Assembly: GCF_002946835.1 (NCBI RefSeq)
Contig: NZ_CP026652.1
Span: 744,001-808,000 of the forward strand
DNA length: 64,000 nucleotides
Origin: Streptomyces dengpaensis
GTDB taxonomy: Bacteria > Actinomycetota > Actinomycetes > Streptomycetales > Streptomycetaceae
Direction: 5' to 3'
In this document: one piece after another, positions 23,428 to 32,125 of the stretch
How the letters are laid out: each line of letters starts with the position of its first letter
Numbering within the stretch: position 1 is the first letter of the stretch
Position numbers and translations under genes: made by a program
Notes under the pieces: model-generated
Databases searched by the model: none
Seen by the model: only the letters and a program-made list of their open reading frames with translations
Told to the model about the DNA's origin: nothing

Positions 23428-24861
23428 TTACGCGTCCCGGTACGCCTCCAGCAGCCGCAGCCACACCTCGCTCACCGTCGGATAGGACGGGACCGCGTGC
23501 CACAGGCGGCTGATCGGCACCTCGCCGGCGACCGCGACGGACGCCGAGTGGATCAGTTCGCCCACGCCGGGGCCGACGAAGGTGACGCCAAGGAGGATCT
23601 CGCGGTCGAGGTCGACGATCATGCAGGCCCGGCCGCGGTAGCCGTCCGCGTACAGGCCCGCGCCGGCGACCGAGGACATGTCGATGTCCACGGCCCGGAC
23701 ACGGTGGCCCGCCCGTTCCGCCTCGGCGAGGCAGAGGCCCACGGCCGCGGCCTCCGGGTCGGTGAAGACGCACTGGGGGACGGCCGCGTGGTCGGCGGTC
23801 GCGGAGTGCGCGCCCCAGGGGTCGGTCTCCAGGAGGGGTACGCCCGCGGCCCGGGCGGCGATGGCGGCGCCCGCGATCCGGGCCTGGTATTTGCCCTGGT
23901 GGGTGAGGAGTGCGCGGTGGTTGACGTCGCCGACCCCGTACAGCCAGTTGCTGCCGGCGACGCGAAGGCTGTCGTCGACGTCGAGCCAGGAGCCCGGCTC
24001 CAGTCCGATCGTGTCGAGGCCGATGTCGTCGGTGCGGGGTTCGCGGCCGGTGGCGAAGAGGATCTCGTCGGCCTCGATACGGTCGCCTGTGTTCGTCACG
24101 GCCACCACCGTGGAGCCCTCGCGGGTCACCGAGACCACCGAGGTGCCGGTGCGCACGTCGGCACCCGCCTCCTTCAGCGCTTCGGCGACCAGTTCCCCGG
24201 CGAAGGGCTCCATGCGGGACAGCAGGCCCATGCCGCGGGCGAGGACGGTGACCTGGGAGCCGAGGGCCTGCCAGGCCGTGGCCATCTCGGTGGCGACCAC
24301 ACCGCCGCCCACCACGATCAGCCGCCCGGGCACGGCGTGCGCGCTGGTGGCCTCGCGGCTGGTCCAGGGCTTGACCTCGGCAAGTCCCGGCAGATCGGGG
24401 AGCTGGGCGCGGCTGCCAGTACAGACGGCGACGGCGTGCCGGGCGGTCAGAGTGCGCACCTCCCCGTCCGGCCCCTCCACGGTCACCGTGCGTGGCCCCG
24501 CGAGCCGCCCGTGTCCGCGGTACAGGTCCGCTCCGATGCCGTCCAGCCAGCCGACCTGGCCGTCGTCCTTCCAGTGGGAGGTGTAGTAGTCGCGGTGGGC
24601 GAGGACCGCGGGGGCGTCGAGGGGGCCCTGCACGGCCTGGCTGAGGCCGGGCACGCGGCGGGCGTCGGCGCGGGCGATGGCCGGGCGCAGGAGGGCCTTG
24701 CTGGGCATACAGGCCCAGTACGAGCACTCGCCGCCGACCAGCTCGCTCTCCACGACCGCGGTGGACAGGCCTGCCGCGCGGGTGCGGTCGGCGACGTTCT
24801 CCCCCACCGGCCCGGCACCGAGCACCACGACGTCGTACGCGATGGATTCCGTTTCCGTCAT
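23428..24861 (-). CDS. FAD/NAD(P)-dependent pyridine nucleotide-disulfide oxidoreductase
   Basis: The 477-residue flavoprotein follows the lipoamide-dehydrogenase/mercuric-reductase plan: FAD motif VVLGAGPVGENVA, redox disulfide ECSYWACMPSK (CX4C), NAD(P) motif LIVVGGGVVATEMATAWQ, second FAD motif and a dimerisation domain. The usual C-terminal HPT base motif reads SYPTVSE, with Tyr instead of His, as in mercuric reductase-like branches, so lipoamide is an unlikely substrate. The start MTETES at 24861 is the first after the divergent promoter region. It shares that region with thioredoxin, which has a sigmaR promoter; a thiol-redox role is plausible. Confidence 0.85.
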   Translation of the reverse strand: MTETESIAYDVVVLGAGPVGENVADRTRAAGLSTAVVESELVGGECSYWACMPSKALLRPAIARADARRVPGLSQAVQGPLDAPAVLAHRDYYTSHWKDDGQVGWLDGIGADLYRGHGRLAGPRTVTVEGPDGEVRTLTARHAVAVCTGSRAQLPDLPGLAEVKPWTSREATSAHAVPGRLIVVGGGVVATEMATAWQALGSQVTVLARGMGLLSRMEPFAGELVAEALKEAGADVRTGTSVVSVTREGSTVVAVTNTGDRIEADEILFATGREPRTDDIGLDTIGLEPGSWLDVDDSLRVAGSNWLYGVGDVNHRALLTHQGKYQARIAGAAIAARAAGVPLLETDPWGAHSATADHAAVPQCVFTDPEAAAVGLCLAEAERAGHRVRAVDIDMSSVAGAGLYADGYRGRACMIVDLDREILLGVTFVGPGVGELIHSASVAVAGEVPISRLWHAVPSYPTVSEVWLRLLEAYRDA

Positions 24862-24912
24862 GGGGCCAGTCTGGCTTCCTGGTGTGCGCCGTGGCCACAC
24901 GGGTACGCACGC

Positions 24913-24938
24913 GGAATACTCCCCCGGCGGGCGGCGTT
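24913..24938 (+). promoter_or_regulatory. SigmaR-type promoter of thioredoxin
   Basis: GGAAT at 24913-24917, exactly 18 bases, then GTT at 24936-24938. This is the consensus of the thiol-stress sigma factor SigR (GGAAT-N18-GTT) of Streptomyces. The thioredoxin ATG lies 45 bases beyond the -10 element, with room for a short leader. Confidence 0.75.
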
Positions 24939-24982
24939 GTGCAAACCGGTTTGATCAGGACGCGAGGAAGAGGGAAACGCAT

Positions 24983-25363
24983 ATGAACAGCACCGTGGAG
25001 CTCACCAAGGAGAACTTCGACCAGACGGTCAAGGACAACGAGTTCGTCCTGATCGATTTCTGGGCGTCCTGGTGCGGGCCGTGCCGTCAGTTCGCGCCCG
25101 TCTACGAGAAGGCGGCCGAGGCCAACCCCGACCTGGTGTTCGCCAAGGTCGACACCGAGGCGCAGCCGGAGCTGGCCGCCGCCTTCGACATCCAGTCGAT
25201 CCCGACCCTGATGATCGTCCGCGACCAGGTCGCGATCTTCGCCCAGCCGGGGGCGCTGCCCGAGGCGGCCCTGGACGACGTCATCGGTCAGGCCCGGAAG
25301 CTGGACATGGACGAGGTCCGCAAGTCCGTCGCCCAGCAGCAGGCCCAGCGAGGCGGCGAGTAA
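24983..25363 (+). CDS. trxA: Thioredoxin
   Basis: The 126-residue protein is a complete thioredoxin with active site WCGPC at about 31-35 (FWASWCGPCRQF) and the cis-Pro loop SIPTLMIV at about 75, plus a short charged C-terminal tail (QQQAQRGGE). It reduces protein disulfides with electrons from thioredoxin reductase. The start ATG at 24983 is preceded by GAAGAGGG. The sigmaR-type promoter upstream predicts induction by disulfide stress. S. coelicolor has several thioredoxins; I recall the sigmaR-controlled trxC near SCO0885 in a similar setting, but have not checked it. Confidence 0.95.
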   Translation: MNSTVELTKENFDQTVKDNEFVLIDFWASWCGPCRQFAPVYEKAAEANPDLVFAKVDTEAQPELAAAFDIQSIPTLMIVRDQVAIFAQPGALPEAALDDVIGQARKLDMDEVRKSVAQQQAQRGGE

Positions 25364-25518
25364 GACCCGGGGCACAGATCAGAACGGGTACGCCGCCACG
25401 CCCCCCGCGCCGTCGTCCAGCACACGTCGGTGAAGGCCTCCACCATGGCCTCACCGCCGCAGCGGGCGCCGGTGCCGGAGGCGGCGATCCCCTTCCCCGC
25501 GCACGCCGACGGCGGGGC

Positions 25519-26697
25519 TCATAACGCGAGCGGGAGTCCCGTGTAGTTCGCGGCGAGTTCGGCTGCCGCGTGGCGTGATGCCGTGATCCTGCGCAGCCGC
25601 GCGAGCTGTATGCGGCTGTCGAAGGCGTCCCCGCCCGGGTGAACGTGCAGCATCCGGGTCATGTCGTACGAGAAGCGCGTGGCCTGCCACACGCGGTTCA
25701 GGCACAACTCCGAGTAGCGGTCGAGCAGTCGGGTGGACCCCGTGCGATGGAACTCGGCGAAGCAGTGGGCCAGGACCCGTACGTCGGACACGGCGAGGTT
25801 GAGGCCCTTGGCACCCGTCGGCGGCACGATGTGCGCGGCGTCCCCGGCCAGGAACAGCCGTCCGTGGCTCATCGGCTCGTGGACGTAACTCCTCATCGGT
25901 GTCACGGACTTGGCGGTGATGAGGCCGCGCTCCAGCCGCCAGTCGCCGTCGATCGCGAAGCGTTCGTCAAGTTCGTCCCAGATGCGCTCGTCGGGCCAGT
26001 CGTCGGCGTCGGTGCCGTTCGGGACCTGCACGTACAGGCGTGACACCGAGGGCGAGCGCATGCTGTGCAGCGCGAAGCCGCCCGGGCCGCGCGCGTAGAT
26101 CAACTCCTCGCAGGAGGGCGGCACATCGGCGAGGATCCCGAGCCAGGAGTACGGGTAGTCGTGCGCGTAGGTGCGGCTCGCCCCGGCCGGGAAGGCGTCG
26201 TGCGCGATGCCGTGGGAGCCGTCGCAGCCCACCACGTAGGCGCAGCTCAGGGTCTGTTCGCGTCCCTCGTGCAGGAACCGTACGACGGGTGAATCGCTCT
26301 CCGGCTTCTCCACGGCAATCGCCTCGGCCTCGAACAACAGCGGTGGCCCCTCGGCGAGTTGGAGGGCGACGAGGTCCTTCACGATCTCCGTCTGGGCATA
26401 GATCGTGACGGTGCGCCCGCCGGTGAGCGCGGGGAAGTCGATGCGGTGGCGCTCTCGGTCGAAGCGCAGCTCGATGCCGTGGTGGGTCAGGCCCTCGGCG
26501 CCCAGGCGGTCGGCGGCGCCGCACTCGCGCAGCGCGTCCACCGTGCCCTGCTCCAGCATTCCGGCGCGCTGGCGCTGCTCGACGTACGCGCGCGTCCTGC
26601 TCTCCAGGACGACACAGTCGATCCCCGTGCGGTGCAGCAGCCGGGCCAGCAGGAGACCGGCCGGGCCGCCGCCGATGATGCCTACCGTGGTCCGCAA
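25519..26697 (-). CDS. pobA: 4-Hydroxybenzoate 3-monooxygenase
   Basis: This 392-residue class A flavoprotein monooxygenase converts 4-hydroxybenzoate to protocatechuate with O2 and NAD(P)H. Seen are the FAD motif VGIIGGGPAGLLLARLL, the conserved LESRTRAYVEQRQRAG, the DG motif VVGCDGSHG and GDAAHIVPPTGAKGLN. The length equals that of the well-studied Pseudomonas enzyme. A LacI-type regulator gene lies 48 bases upstream on the same strand and may be co-transcribed. No protocatechuate-cleaving genes are in the window, so the product must be handled elsewhere. Confidence 0.93.
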   Translation of the reverse strand: MRTTVGIIGGGPAGLLLARLLHRTGIDCVVLESRTRAYVEQRQRAGMLEQGTVDALRECGAADRLGAEGLTHHGIELRFDRERHRIDFPALTGGRTVTIYAQTEIVKDLVALQLAEGPPLLFEAEAIAVEKPESDSPVVRFLHEGREQTLSCAYVVGCDGSHGIAHDAFPAGASRTYAHDYPYSWLGILADVPPSCEELIYARGPGGFALHSMRSPSVSRLYVQVPNGTDADDWPDERIWDELDERFAIDGDWRLERGLITAKSVTPMRSYVHEPMSHGRLFLAGDAAHIVPPTGAKGLNLAVSDVRVLAHCFAEFHRTGSTRLLDRYSELCLNRVWQATRFSYDMTRMLHVHPGGDAFDSRIQLARLRRITASRHAAAELAANYTGLPLAL

Positions 26698-26745
26698 GAC
26701 GCGCCTCCCGTGTCCGGTCCGGCCGGAGCCGGGCCCCGGCCCCGC

Positions 26746-27780
26746 TCAGCTCGATGCCCGGTGCACGACCCTCGCTCCCAGCACCGCCTGGGTCTCGGGC
26801 ACGGCACCCGGTTCGCGCACCGCCCGGTCGACCAGTTCGGCGAGGTCGCGTCCGGACGGCAGCTCGATGTGGACGGTGCTCAGCCGGGGCCGCAGCAGCC
26901 GTCCGAGCATCAGGTCGTCCGCGCCGATGACGGCCGTCTCGTCCGGGATGCCGATGCCCTCGTCCTGCAGGGCGCGCATCAGCAGCATCGCGTACTCGTC
27001 GCTGTACGCGAAGACGGCGTCGAGGTCGAGGGAGCGCCAGCGCGCCGCGAGCCGGGCGGCGCCCTCCTCCTCGTACGCCAGCGGCAGTTCGGTCACCGTC
27101 GCGTCCGTACCGTGCAGGGCGCGGCGTACGCCGTCGAGGCGGGGCTTGGAGAAGACCTCGAGGCCGGTCTCCCCGGGCATCACGACGCCGATGCGGCGGC
27201 GGCCGCGGGCGACCAGGTGGGTGCCCGCGCAGTGGCCGACCCGGTCGTGGTCCATGAGCAACGCGTGTGCGCCCTCCACGCGTTCGGGGCCCAGCGTGAC
27301 CACGGCCCGGGCGCCGGAGCGCTTGAGGACGGCCACGCCCTGCGGGCCGAGCCCGCTGCCGGGCACCAGGACGGCGACCGGCCGCAGCTCGGCCCAGGCG
27401 CGGGCGGCCTCGTCGCCGCGCAGGCCCACGCTGCCGTACTGCACGACGGTGTAGTCGAGGCGGCCGAGGGCCCACTGGAGGTCATTGAAGAACTGGTTGT
27501 ACAGGGGGCCGACGGGGATGGTCGGCGCGGGCATCAGGACCATGCGGCTGTGCCCGGCGCGCAGGCTGCGGGCGGCGGCGTGCGGGACGTACCCGAGTTC
27601 TTTGGCCGCCTCGTGGACGCGGCGGCGGGTGGGTTCGCTGATCCGGACGGTGCTGGTGTTGTTCAGGACGTACGAGACGGTCGCGCGCGAGACACCCGCG
27701 AGGCGTGCCACATCGGCACTCGTCGGCACGGGGCGTTGCACGGGCGACGGCGGGGCGGTCTGCTTCGGTATCTGCACCAT
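26746..27780 (-). CDS. LacI family transcriptional regulator
   Basis: The 344-residue regulator has a LacI helix-turn-helix and hinge (TSADVARLAGVSRATVSYVL, then GYVPHAAARSLRAGHS) and a periplasmic-binding-protein-like effector domain. It lies between pobA (downstream, same strand) and a divergent amidase. Effector and targets are not evident. A palindrome at 27911 could be its operator. Two in-frame ATG codons (27792, 27780) are possible; AAGGA lies 11 bases before the second and overlaps the first. Confidence 0.88.
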   Translation of the reverse strand: MVQIPKQTAPPSPVQRPVPTSADVARLAGVSRATVSYVLNNTSTVRISEPTRRRVHEAAKELGYVPHAAARSLRAGHSRMVLMPAPTIPVGPLYNQFFNDLQWALGRLDYTVVQYGSVGLRGDEAARAWAELRPVAVLVPGSGLGPQGVAVLKRSGARAVVTLGPERVEGAHALLMDHDRVGHCAGTHLVARGRRRIGVVMPGETGLEVFSKPRLDGVRRALHGTDATVTELPLAYEEEGAARLAARWRSLDLDAVFAYSDEYAMLLMRALQDEGIGIPDETAVIGADDLMLGRLLRPRLSTVHIELPSGRDLAELVDRAVREPGAVPETQAVLGARVVHRASS

Positions 27781-27910
27781 GACGTATCGCATCCTTGCAG
27801 AGGCGCGGCGCGCCGCATTGTGCCGGGGGACGTTCGGGCCCCGGCACGGCGGAACTCACGCTTCCGCAAGGGAAGTTCCCCTTCCCGTACCGAATGACCC
27901 GTCCGGAGGT

Positions 27911-27922
27911 TACCGTTCGGTA
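27911..27922. promoter_or_regulatory. Palindrome upstream of amidase
   Basis: taccgttcggta: six-base half sites with a non-pairing centre, 27 bases before the amidase ATG. A related half (taccgaa) stands at 27889. It resembles a TetR-type operator more than a LacI one. The binding protein is unknown. Confidence 0.4.
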
Positions 27923-27948
27923 GACGTCGTGCTTCGGAGGTTCCCTGT

Positions 27949-29373
27949 ATGGCTCCCGACCGTGCCGCGGGTCTGGCGGAGTGTGCTCGCTCCCTCGCCG
28001 ACGGCGAGGTGACCGCGCGCGAGCTGGTCGAGCGGGCGCTCGCCCGGATCGAGGCGACCCAGCCCACCCTCAACGCCTTCCGCCTGGTGCGCGCCGAGGC
28101 GGCGCTCGCCGAGGCCGACGCGGCGGACAAGGAGCTGACCGCGGGGGTGCGGCGACCGCTGCTCGGGGTGCCGGTGGCGGTCAAGGACGACATGGACGTG
28201 GCCGGCGAGCCCACCGCCTTCGGCTGCCGGGGCGACTTCCCGCCGAAGGCCGAGGACGGCGAGGCCGTACGCCGGCTGCGGGCGTCCGGAGCCATCGTCA
28301 TCGGCAAGACCAACACGTGCGAGCTGGGCCAATGGCCCTTCACCGAGGGCCCGGCCTTCGGGGCCACCCGCAATCCCTGGCACCCCGGCCACACCCCGGG
28401 CGGCTCGTCCGGGGGCTCCGCGGCGGCGGTCGCGGCAGGTCTGGTCCCGGCCGCGCTGGGCTCGGACGGTGCGGGCTCGGTGCGCATTCCGGCCTCCTGG
28501 ACCCATCTGATCGGCATCAAGCCGCAGCGCGGCCGGATCTCGACCTGGCCGCGCCCGGAGTCCTTCCAGGGCATCACGGTCAACGGGACGCTCGCCCGCA
28601 CGGTCGCGGACGCGGCCCTCCTCCTGGACGCGGCGAGCGGCAACCACGACGGCGATCTGCACCGCCCGCCCGCGCTGCGCGTCTCGGACGCGGTCGGACG
28701 CGATCCGGGCCGCCTGCGGATCGCGCTGTCGCTGAAGCCGCCGTTCACCGCGCTGCCCGCCCGGCTCGACCCCGTCGTACGGGCGAAGGTCCTCGCGCTC
28801 GCGGAGCGGCTCACGGCGCTCGGGCACGTGGTGGAGGAGGCGGAGCCGCGCTACGGGCAGATCGGGCTCACGTTCATCCCGCGGGCGACGGTCGGCCTGG
28901 CCGAGCGGGTGCGCGACGTGCCGTTCCCGGATCTCCTCGACCGGCGCACCCGGGACGCCGCCCGGCTCGGCCGGCTGCTGGACGGCGCGCCGCTGCGTGC
29001 GGCCCGGCGGGCCGAGGCCACGCTGCACCGGCGGATCGGCGCGCTCTTCGACACGTACGACGTGCTCCTCGCGCCGACGACCGCCGCTCCCCCGCCCCGG
29101 ATCGGCGCGATGGTCGACCTGAACGGCTTCGGGACCGACCGGGCCATGATCGCCGCATGCCCGTACGCCTGGCCGTGGAACATCCTCGGTTGGCCCGGGG
29201 TGAACGTCCCGGCCGGCCTCGTGGGCGACGGTCTGCCGGTCGGCGCCCAGTTGCTCGGTCCGGCGAACAGCGAGCCGCTTCTCGTGTCGCTGGCCGCGCA
29301 GTTGGAGGCGGACCTGCGCTGGCACGAGGCGTGGCCGCCGCACGAGGCGCCCGCGAACTCACCGGCCACGTAA
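27949..29373 (+). CDS. Amidase-signature family amidase
   Basis: The 474-residue cytoplasmic hydrolase has the complete Ser-cisSer-Lys triad: Lys in PVAVKDDMDV (about 79), cis-Ser in TPGGSSGGSAAAVAAG (about 154) and nucleophile Ser in SDGAGSVRIPAS (about 178). The family includes GatA, allophanate hydrolase and many catabolic amidases; no accessory gat genes are adjacent, so a free-standing amidase is likely. The start ATG at 27949 has GGAGG 10 bases upstream. Transcribed divergently from the LacI regulator. Confidence 0.9.
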   Translation: MAPDRAAGLAECARSLADGEVTARELVERALARIEATQPTLNAFRLVRAEAALAEADAADKELTAGVRRPLLGVPVAVKDDMDVAGEPTAFGCRGDFPPKAEDGEAVRRLRASGAIVIGKTNTCELGQWPFTEGPAFGATRNPWHPGHTPGGSSGGSAAAVAAGLVPAALGSDGAGSVRIPASWTHLIGIKPQRGRISTWPRPESFQGITVNGTLARTVADAALLLDAASGNHDGDLHRPPALRVSDAVGRDPGRLRIALSLKPPFTALPARLDPVVRAKVLALAERLTALGHVVEEAEPRYGQIGLTFIPRATVGLAERVRDVPFPDLLDRRTRDAARLGRLLDGAPLRAARRAEATLHRRIGALFDTYDVLLAPTTAAPPPRIGAMVDLNGFGTDRAMIAACPYAWPWNILGWPGVNVPAGLVGDGLPVGAQLLGPANSEPLLVSLAAQLEADLRWHEAWPPHEAPANSPAT

Positions 29374-29399
29374 CGAAGTTCCGGCCTTAGTCTGTGACC

Positions 29400-29618
29400 A
29401 TGGGCGATGTGTCGATGGTCGGGTTGATGGGGCGGGTGACCGGCACGGTCGGACCCGGGCTCGTCGGCGAGGTGATCGTCCGGGTGCGCGGCGGTGCCGA
29501 GCACTTCCTCGCGTATCCCGCCTCCGCGAAGGACCGCATCGAGCGGGGCACGGTGGTGATGGTGGTGGAGTATCTGCCGCCGCGCACGGTGTACGTGTCT
29601 GCGGCGTACGACGACTGA
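29400..29618 (+). CDS. Small NfeD-like OB-fold protein
   Basis: The 72-residue protein has the glycine-rich beta pattern of the NfeD C-terminal OB domain (GLMGRVTGTVGPGLVGEVIV, then ERGTVVMVVEYLPPRTVYVS). NfeD proteins pair with SPFH/flotillin proteins, and a flotillin-type gene follows, so a shared role in membrane organisation is likely. There is no membrane span of its own. The ATG at 29400 begins just after the amidase gene; the gap is 26 bases. Confidence 0.75.
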   Translation: MGDVSMVGLMGRVTGTVGPGLVGEVIVRVRGGAEHFLAYPASAKDRIERGTVVMVVEYLPPRTVYVSAAYDD

Positions 29619-29906
29619 CGCGCGTCGCGCGGAACGCCAGGCGCCGTGCGCGCAGCCGACTCGCGCCGCGTGCAACGCCGACTCGCGCCGCGTGCGACGC
29701 CGGCCGGCGCTCTGCGCGCAGCCGGCTCGCGATGTGCGGAACGCCGACCGACGCTGTGCGTACGGGAGTTGAACGGGGCTCGCCCAGGTGAGAGCCCCGC
29801 GCATCAAGACTGCAACAAGGATCCGTCAGCGTCTGGATCCCGGCCGTGCACAGGAGCACACTCCCGTTCGTTCGGTGCCGACAGGGCACCATGCGAAGGG
29901 GGGCGC
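29619..29906. repeat. Intergenic repeats before the SPFH gene
   Basis: 288 bases between two probably cooperating genes. At 29655-29765 a unit of the type gccgactcgcgccgcgtg recurs at least twice exactly and several more times with changes (gcgcgcagccg, gcgtgcaacgccg). The remainder leads to the GAAGGGGGG site of the next gene. No convincing protein. Confidence 0.65.
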
Positions 29907-31439
29907 ATGCCGATGGTCGTCGGCGTCGCGGCGGGGGCGGTTGTCCTCGCACTGATCTTCATCGTTGTGGTCTTCAAACTCATGTGGCGCGTGGCGGAAC
30001 CCAACGAAGCGCTGATCATCTCCGGTTCGAAGCATCGGACCGAAGGCCTCGAAGAAGGCATGGGATTCCGCATCGTGACGGGGCGCGGCACGCTGGTGGT
30101 GCCGGGCGTGCAGGCGGTGCGCAAGCTCTCGCTCGACCTCAACGAGACCGAGCTGTCCGTGGACTGCGTGACGCACCAGGGCATTCCGCTCAAGGTCCGT
30201 GGCGTGGTCATCTTCAAGGTGGGCGACGACTTCGTGTCGATCGCCAACGCGGGCCGCCGCTTCCTCGACCAGCAGAAGCTGATGGCGGAGCGGGTGCACA
30301 ACGTGTTCGCCGGTCATCTGCTGTCCATCGTCGGCGGGCTGACCGTCGAGGACATGATCCGCGACCGCGAGAAACTGACCGGCCAGACGCGTGCCGCGTG
30401 CGGTACGGAGATGGAGAAGCTCGGCCTGATCGTCGACTCGCTGCAGATCCACGAGATCGAGGACCCGACCGGGTACATCAAGAACCTCGCCATGCCCCAC
30501 GCCGCCGCGGTCCAGCGCGACGCGCGCATCGCGCAGGCGGAGGCCAACCGGCTCGCCACCGAGGCCGAACAGCAGGCCGCCGCCCGGATGTCCGAGGCGA
30601 CCCGGGACAGCGAGATCCTCCAGGCCGGCTACCAGGCCGAGCGCGACAAGGCGGCCGCCAAGGCCCGGCAGGCCGGACCGCTCGCCGAGGCCGCCGCCCG
30701 GCAGGACGTCGTCGTGCAGGAGACACGCGTCGCTGAACTCGAGGCGCACCGCCGCGAGCAGCAGCTCCAGGCGGACGTCCGCAAGCCCGCGGACGCCAAG
30801 GCGTACGAGACCCGGGCCCGGGCCGAGGCCGAGCGTGACGCGCGCATCTCGGCCGCGCAGGCCAAGGCGAAGGAGACCGAACTCGCCGCCGCGGCCGAGG
30901 CGACCCGGGTCAAGACGGCCGCCAACGCCGAGGCCGAGGCGACCAAGGCGCGGGGGGCGGCCGCGGCGACGGCGACCCGTGCCACCGGTGAGGCCGAGGC
31001 CTCCGCCGCTCAGGCCAAGGGCCTCGCCGCCGCCGAGGCGACGCGCGCGCAGGGTCTGGCGGAGGCCGAGGCCATCAAGGCGCGGGCCGCCGCTCTCGCC
31101 GAGAACCAGGAGGCCGTGGTCGCCCAGCAACTCGCCGAGAACTGGCCGGAGATCGTCCAGGCGGGCGCGAGCGCGTTCGGCAACGTCGACCACATGGTGC
31201 TGCTCAACGGCGCCGACGGCATGTCCGACCTGTTCGCCAAAGCGCTCACCATGGGTGGCACCGGGCTGGGTCTTGCCCGGCAGTTGCTGGCCTCCATGAA
31301 CCACAACGGTACGCCGGAGACCGGAGCCGCCGGGCTCAACGGCTTTGCGCCGCCTCGGCCGGAGAAGGTGCCGGTGGACGGGGCACCGGTGGAGAAGATG
31401 CCGGTCGAGAAGGTGCCCGTGGACAAGGACCAGGGATGA
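29907..31439 (+). CDS. SPFH/flotillin-type membrane protein
   Basis: The 510-residue protein starts with one membrane span (VVGVAAGAVVLALIFIVVVF), then an SPFH/PHB domain (about 30-200), a long Ala/Glu-rich coiled coil of EAEATKARGA and AEATRAQGL type repeats (about 210-420), and a C-terminal tail with three PVEKVPVD-like units. Flotillins oligomerise on the inner membrane face and organise lipid microdomains. The NfeD-like gene just upstream is the expected partner. The ATG at 29907 is preceded by GAAGGGGGG. It is followed by a hairpin terminator. Confidence 0.9.
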   Translation: MPMVVGVAAGAVVLALIFIVVVFKLMWRVAEPNEALIISGSKHRTEGLEEGMGFRIVTGRGTLVVPGVQAVRKLSLDLNETELSVDCVTHQGIPLKVRGVVIFKVGDDFVSIANAGRRFLDQQKLMAERVHNVFAGHLLSIVGGLTVEDMIRDREKLTGQTRAACGTEMEKLGLIVDSLQIHEIEDPTGYIKNLAMPHAAAVQRDARIAQAEANRLATEAEQQAAARMSEATRDSEILQAGYQAERDKAAAKARQAGPLAEAAARQDVVVQETRVAELEAHRREQQLQADVRKPADAKAYETRARAEAERDARISAAQAKAKETELAAAAEATRVKTAANAEAEATKARGAAAATATRATGEAEASAAQAKGLAAAEATRAQGLAEAEAIKARAAALAENQEAVVAQQLAENWPEIVQAGASAFGNVDHMVLLNGADGMSDLFAKALTMGGTGLGLARQLLASMNHNGTPETGAAGLNGFAPPRPEKVPVDGAPVEKMPVEKVPVDKDQG

Positions 31440-31471
31440 GGCGCTGACGCTTCGGCGGTGACGCGCCGAGG

Positions 31472-31509
31472 CTTCGGGCGTACGGGAGTTGGCCTCCGTA
31501 CGCCCGAAG
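31472..31509. terminator. Hairpin terminator after SPFH gene
   Basis: Perfect 14-bp stem (cttcgggcgtacgg / ccgtacgcccgaag), 10-base loop, 33 bases past the stop. Confidence 0.8.
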
Positions 31510-31567
31510 TCGTCTTCGTACCGCCCTACTCGGCGCAACGTTCCGCACACGCTCTAACCTGGCCCGC

Positions 31568-32014
31568 GTGACTGCCTTTACCGAAGAAGACGTGCCCGGC
31601 CGCTACGGCCCCTCCGCGACCACCGAGGCCGAGCCCCGCGAGGTCGGCCGGGTGAGGACCGAGTACTCCCCCGCGCACGACGGCGATCCCGATCCCGGCG
31701 AGATCGTGTGGACGTGGGTGCCCTTCGAGGAGAACGACGGCCGGGGCAAGGACCGCCCGGTACTCGTCGTCGCCCGCGAGGCCGCGGGCACGTTCCTCGC
31801 CGTCCAGCTCTCCAGCAAGCGGCACGACGGCGACCGCGAGTGGGTGCCGATCGGCAGCGGGCCGTGGGACCGGTCGGGGCGTGACTCGTGGGTGGCCGTG
31901 GACCGTGTGCTGCGGTTGCACGAGGACGGGATGCGGCGGGAGGCGTGTGCGCTGGACCGGATGCGGTTCAACTCCGTTGTGCACCGGTTGCGGTTGCGGT
32001 ACGGGTGGCGCTGA
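31568..32014 (+). CDS. PemK/MazF-like protein, no antitoxin visible
   Basis: The 148-residue protein has an N-terminal extension of about 45 residues and a PemK/MazF-like beta-barrel (GEIVWTWVPFEENDGRGKDR, then PVLVVAR). MazF-type toxins cut mRNA. No short antitoxin-like frame lies immediately upstream, and single genes of this layout are widespread in Streptomyces, so a toxin role is uncertain and a housekeeping RNA- or DNA-related function is equally possible. The start GTG at 31568 lacks a clear ribosome-binding site. Convergent with the PARG-type gene. Confidence 0.75.
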   Translation: MTAFTEEDVPGRYGPSATTEAEPREVGRVRTEYSPAHDGDPDPGEIVWTWVPFEENDGRGKDRPVLVVAREAAGTFLAVQLSSKRHDGDREWVPIGSGPWDRSGRDSWVAVDRVLRLHEDGMRREACALDRMRFNSVVHRLRLRYGWR

Positions 32015-32125
32015 GCGCGCCCCCGCCCCGCGAGAGGGGTCGTCTGTCCCGTGCGGACCGTCTGTGACTGGTCGCGCACCCGCGGCGGAGCCGCTGAGTG
32101 CCACAGCTCCGCGCCCCTCACCGCG

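Noticed and set aside
23105..25375. 756-codon open frame on the minus strand across peptide deformylase, the oxidoreductase and thioredoxin
   Set aside because: It is a shadow of real genes caused by high GC; the product is Arg/Gly/Pro-rich and resembles nothing, while the overlapped genes have complete catalytic motifs.
25373..25518. Minus-strand frame ending AMVEAFTDVCWTTARG
   Set aside because: It faintly resembles the C-terminus of an IS607-type resolvase, but it is too short, has no catalytic Ser domain and shows no flanking repeats.
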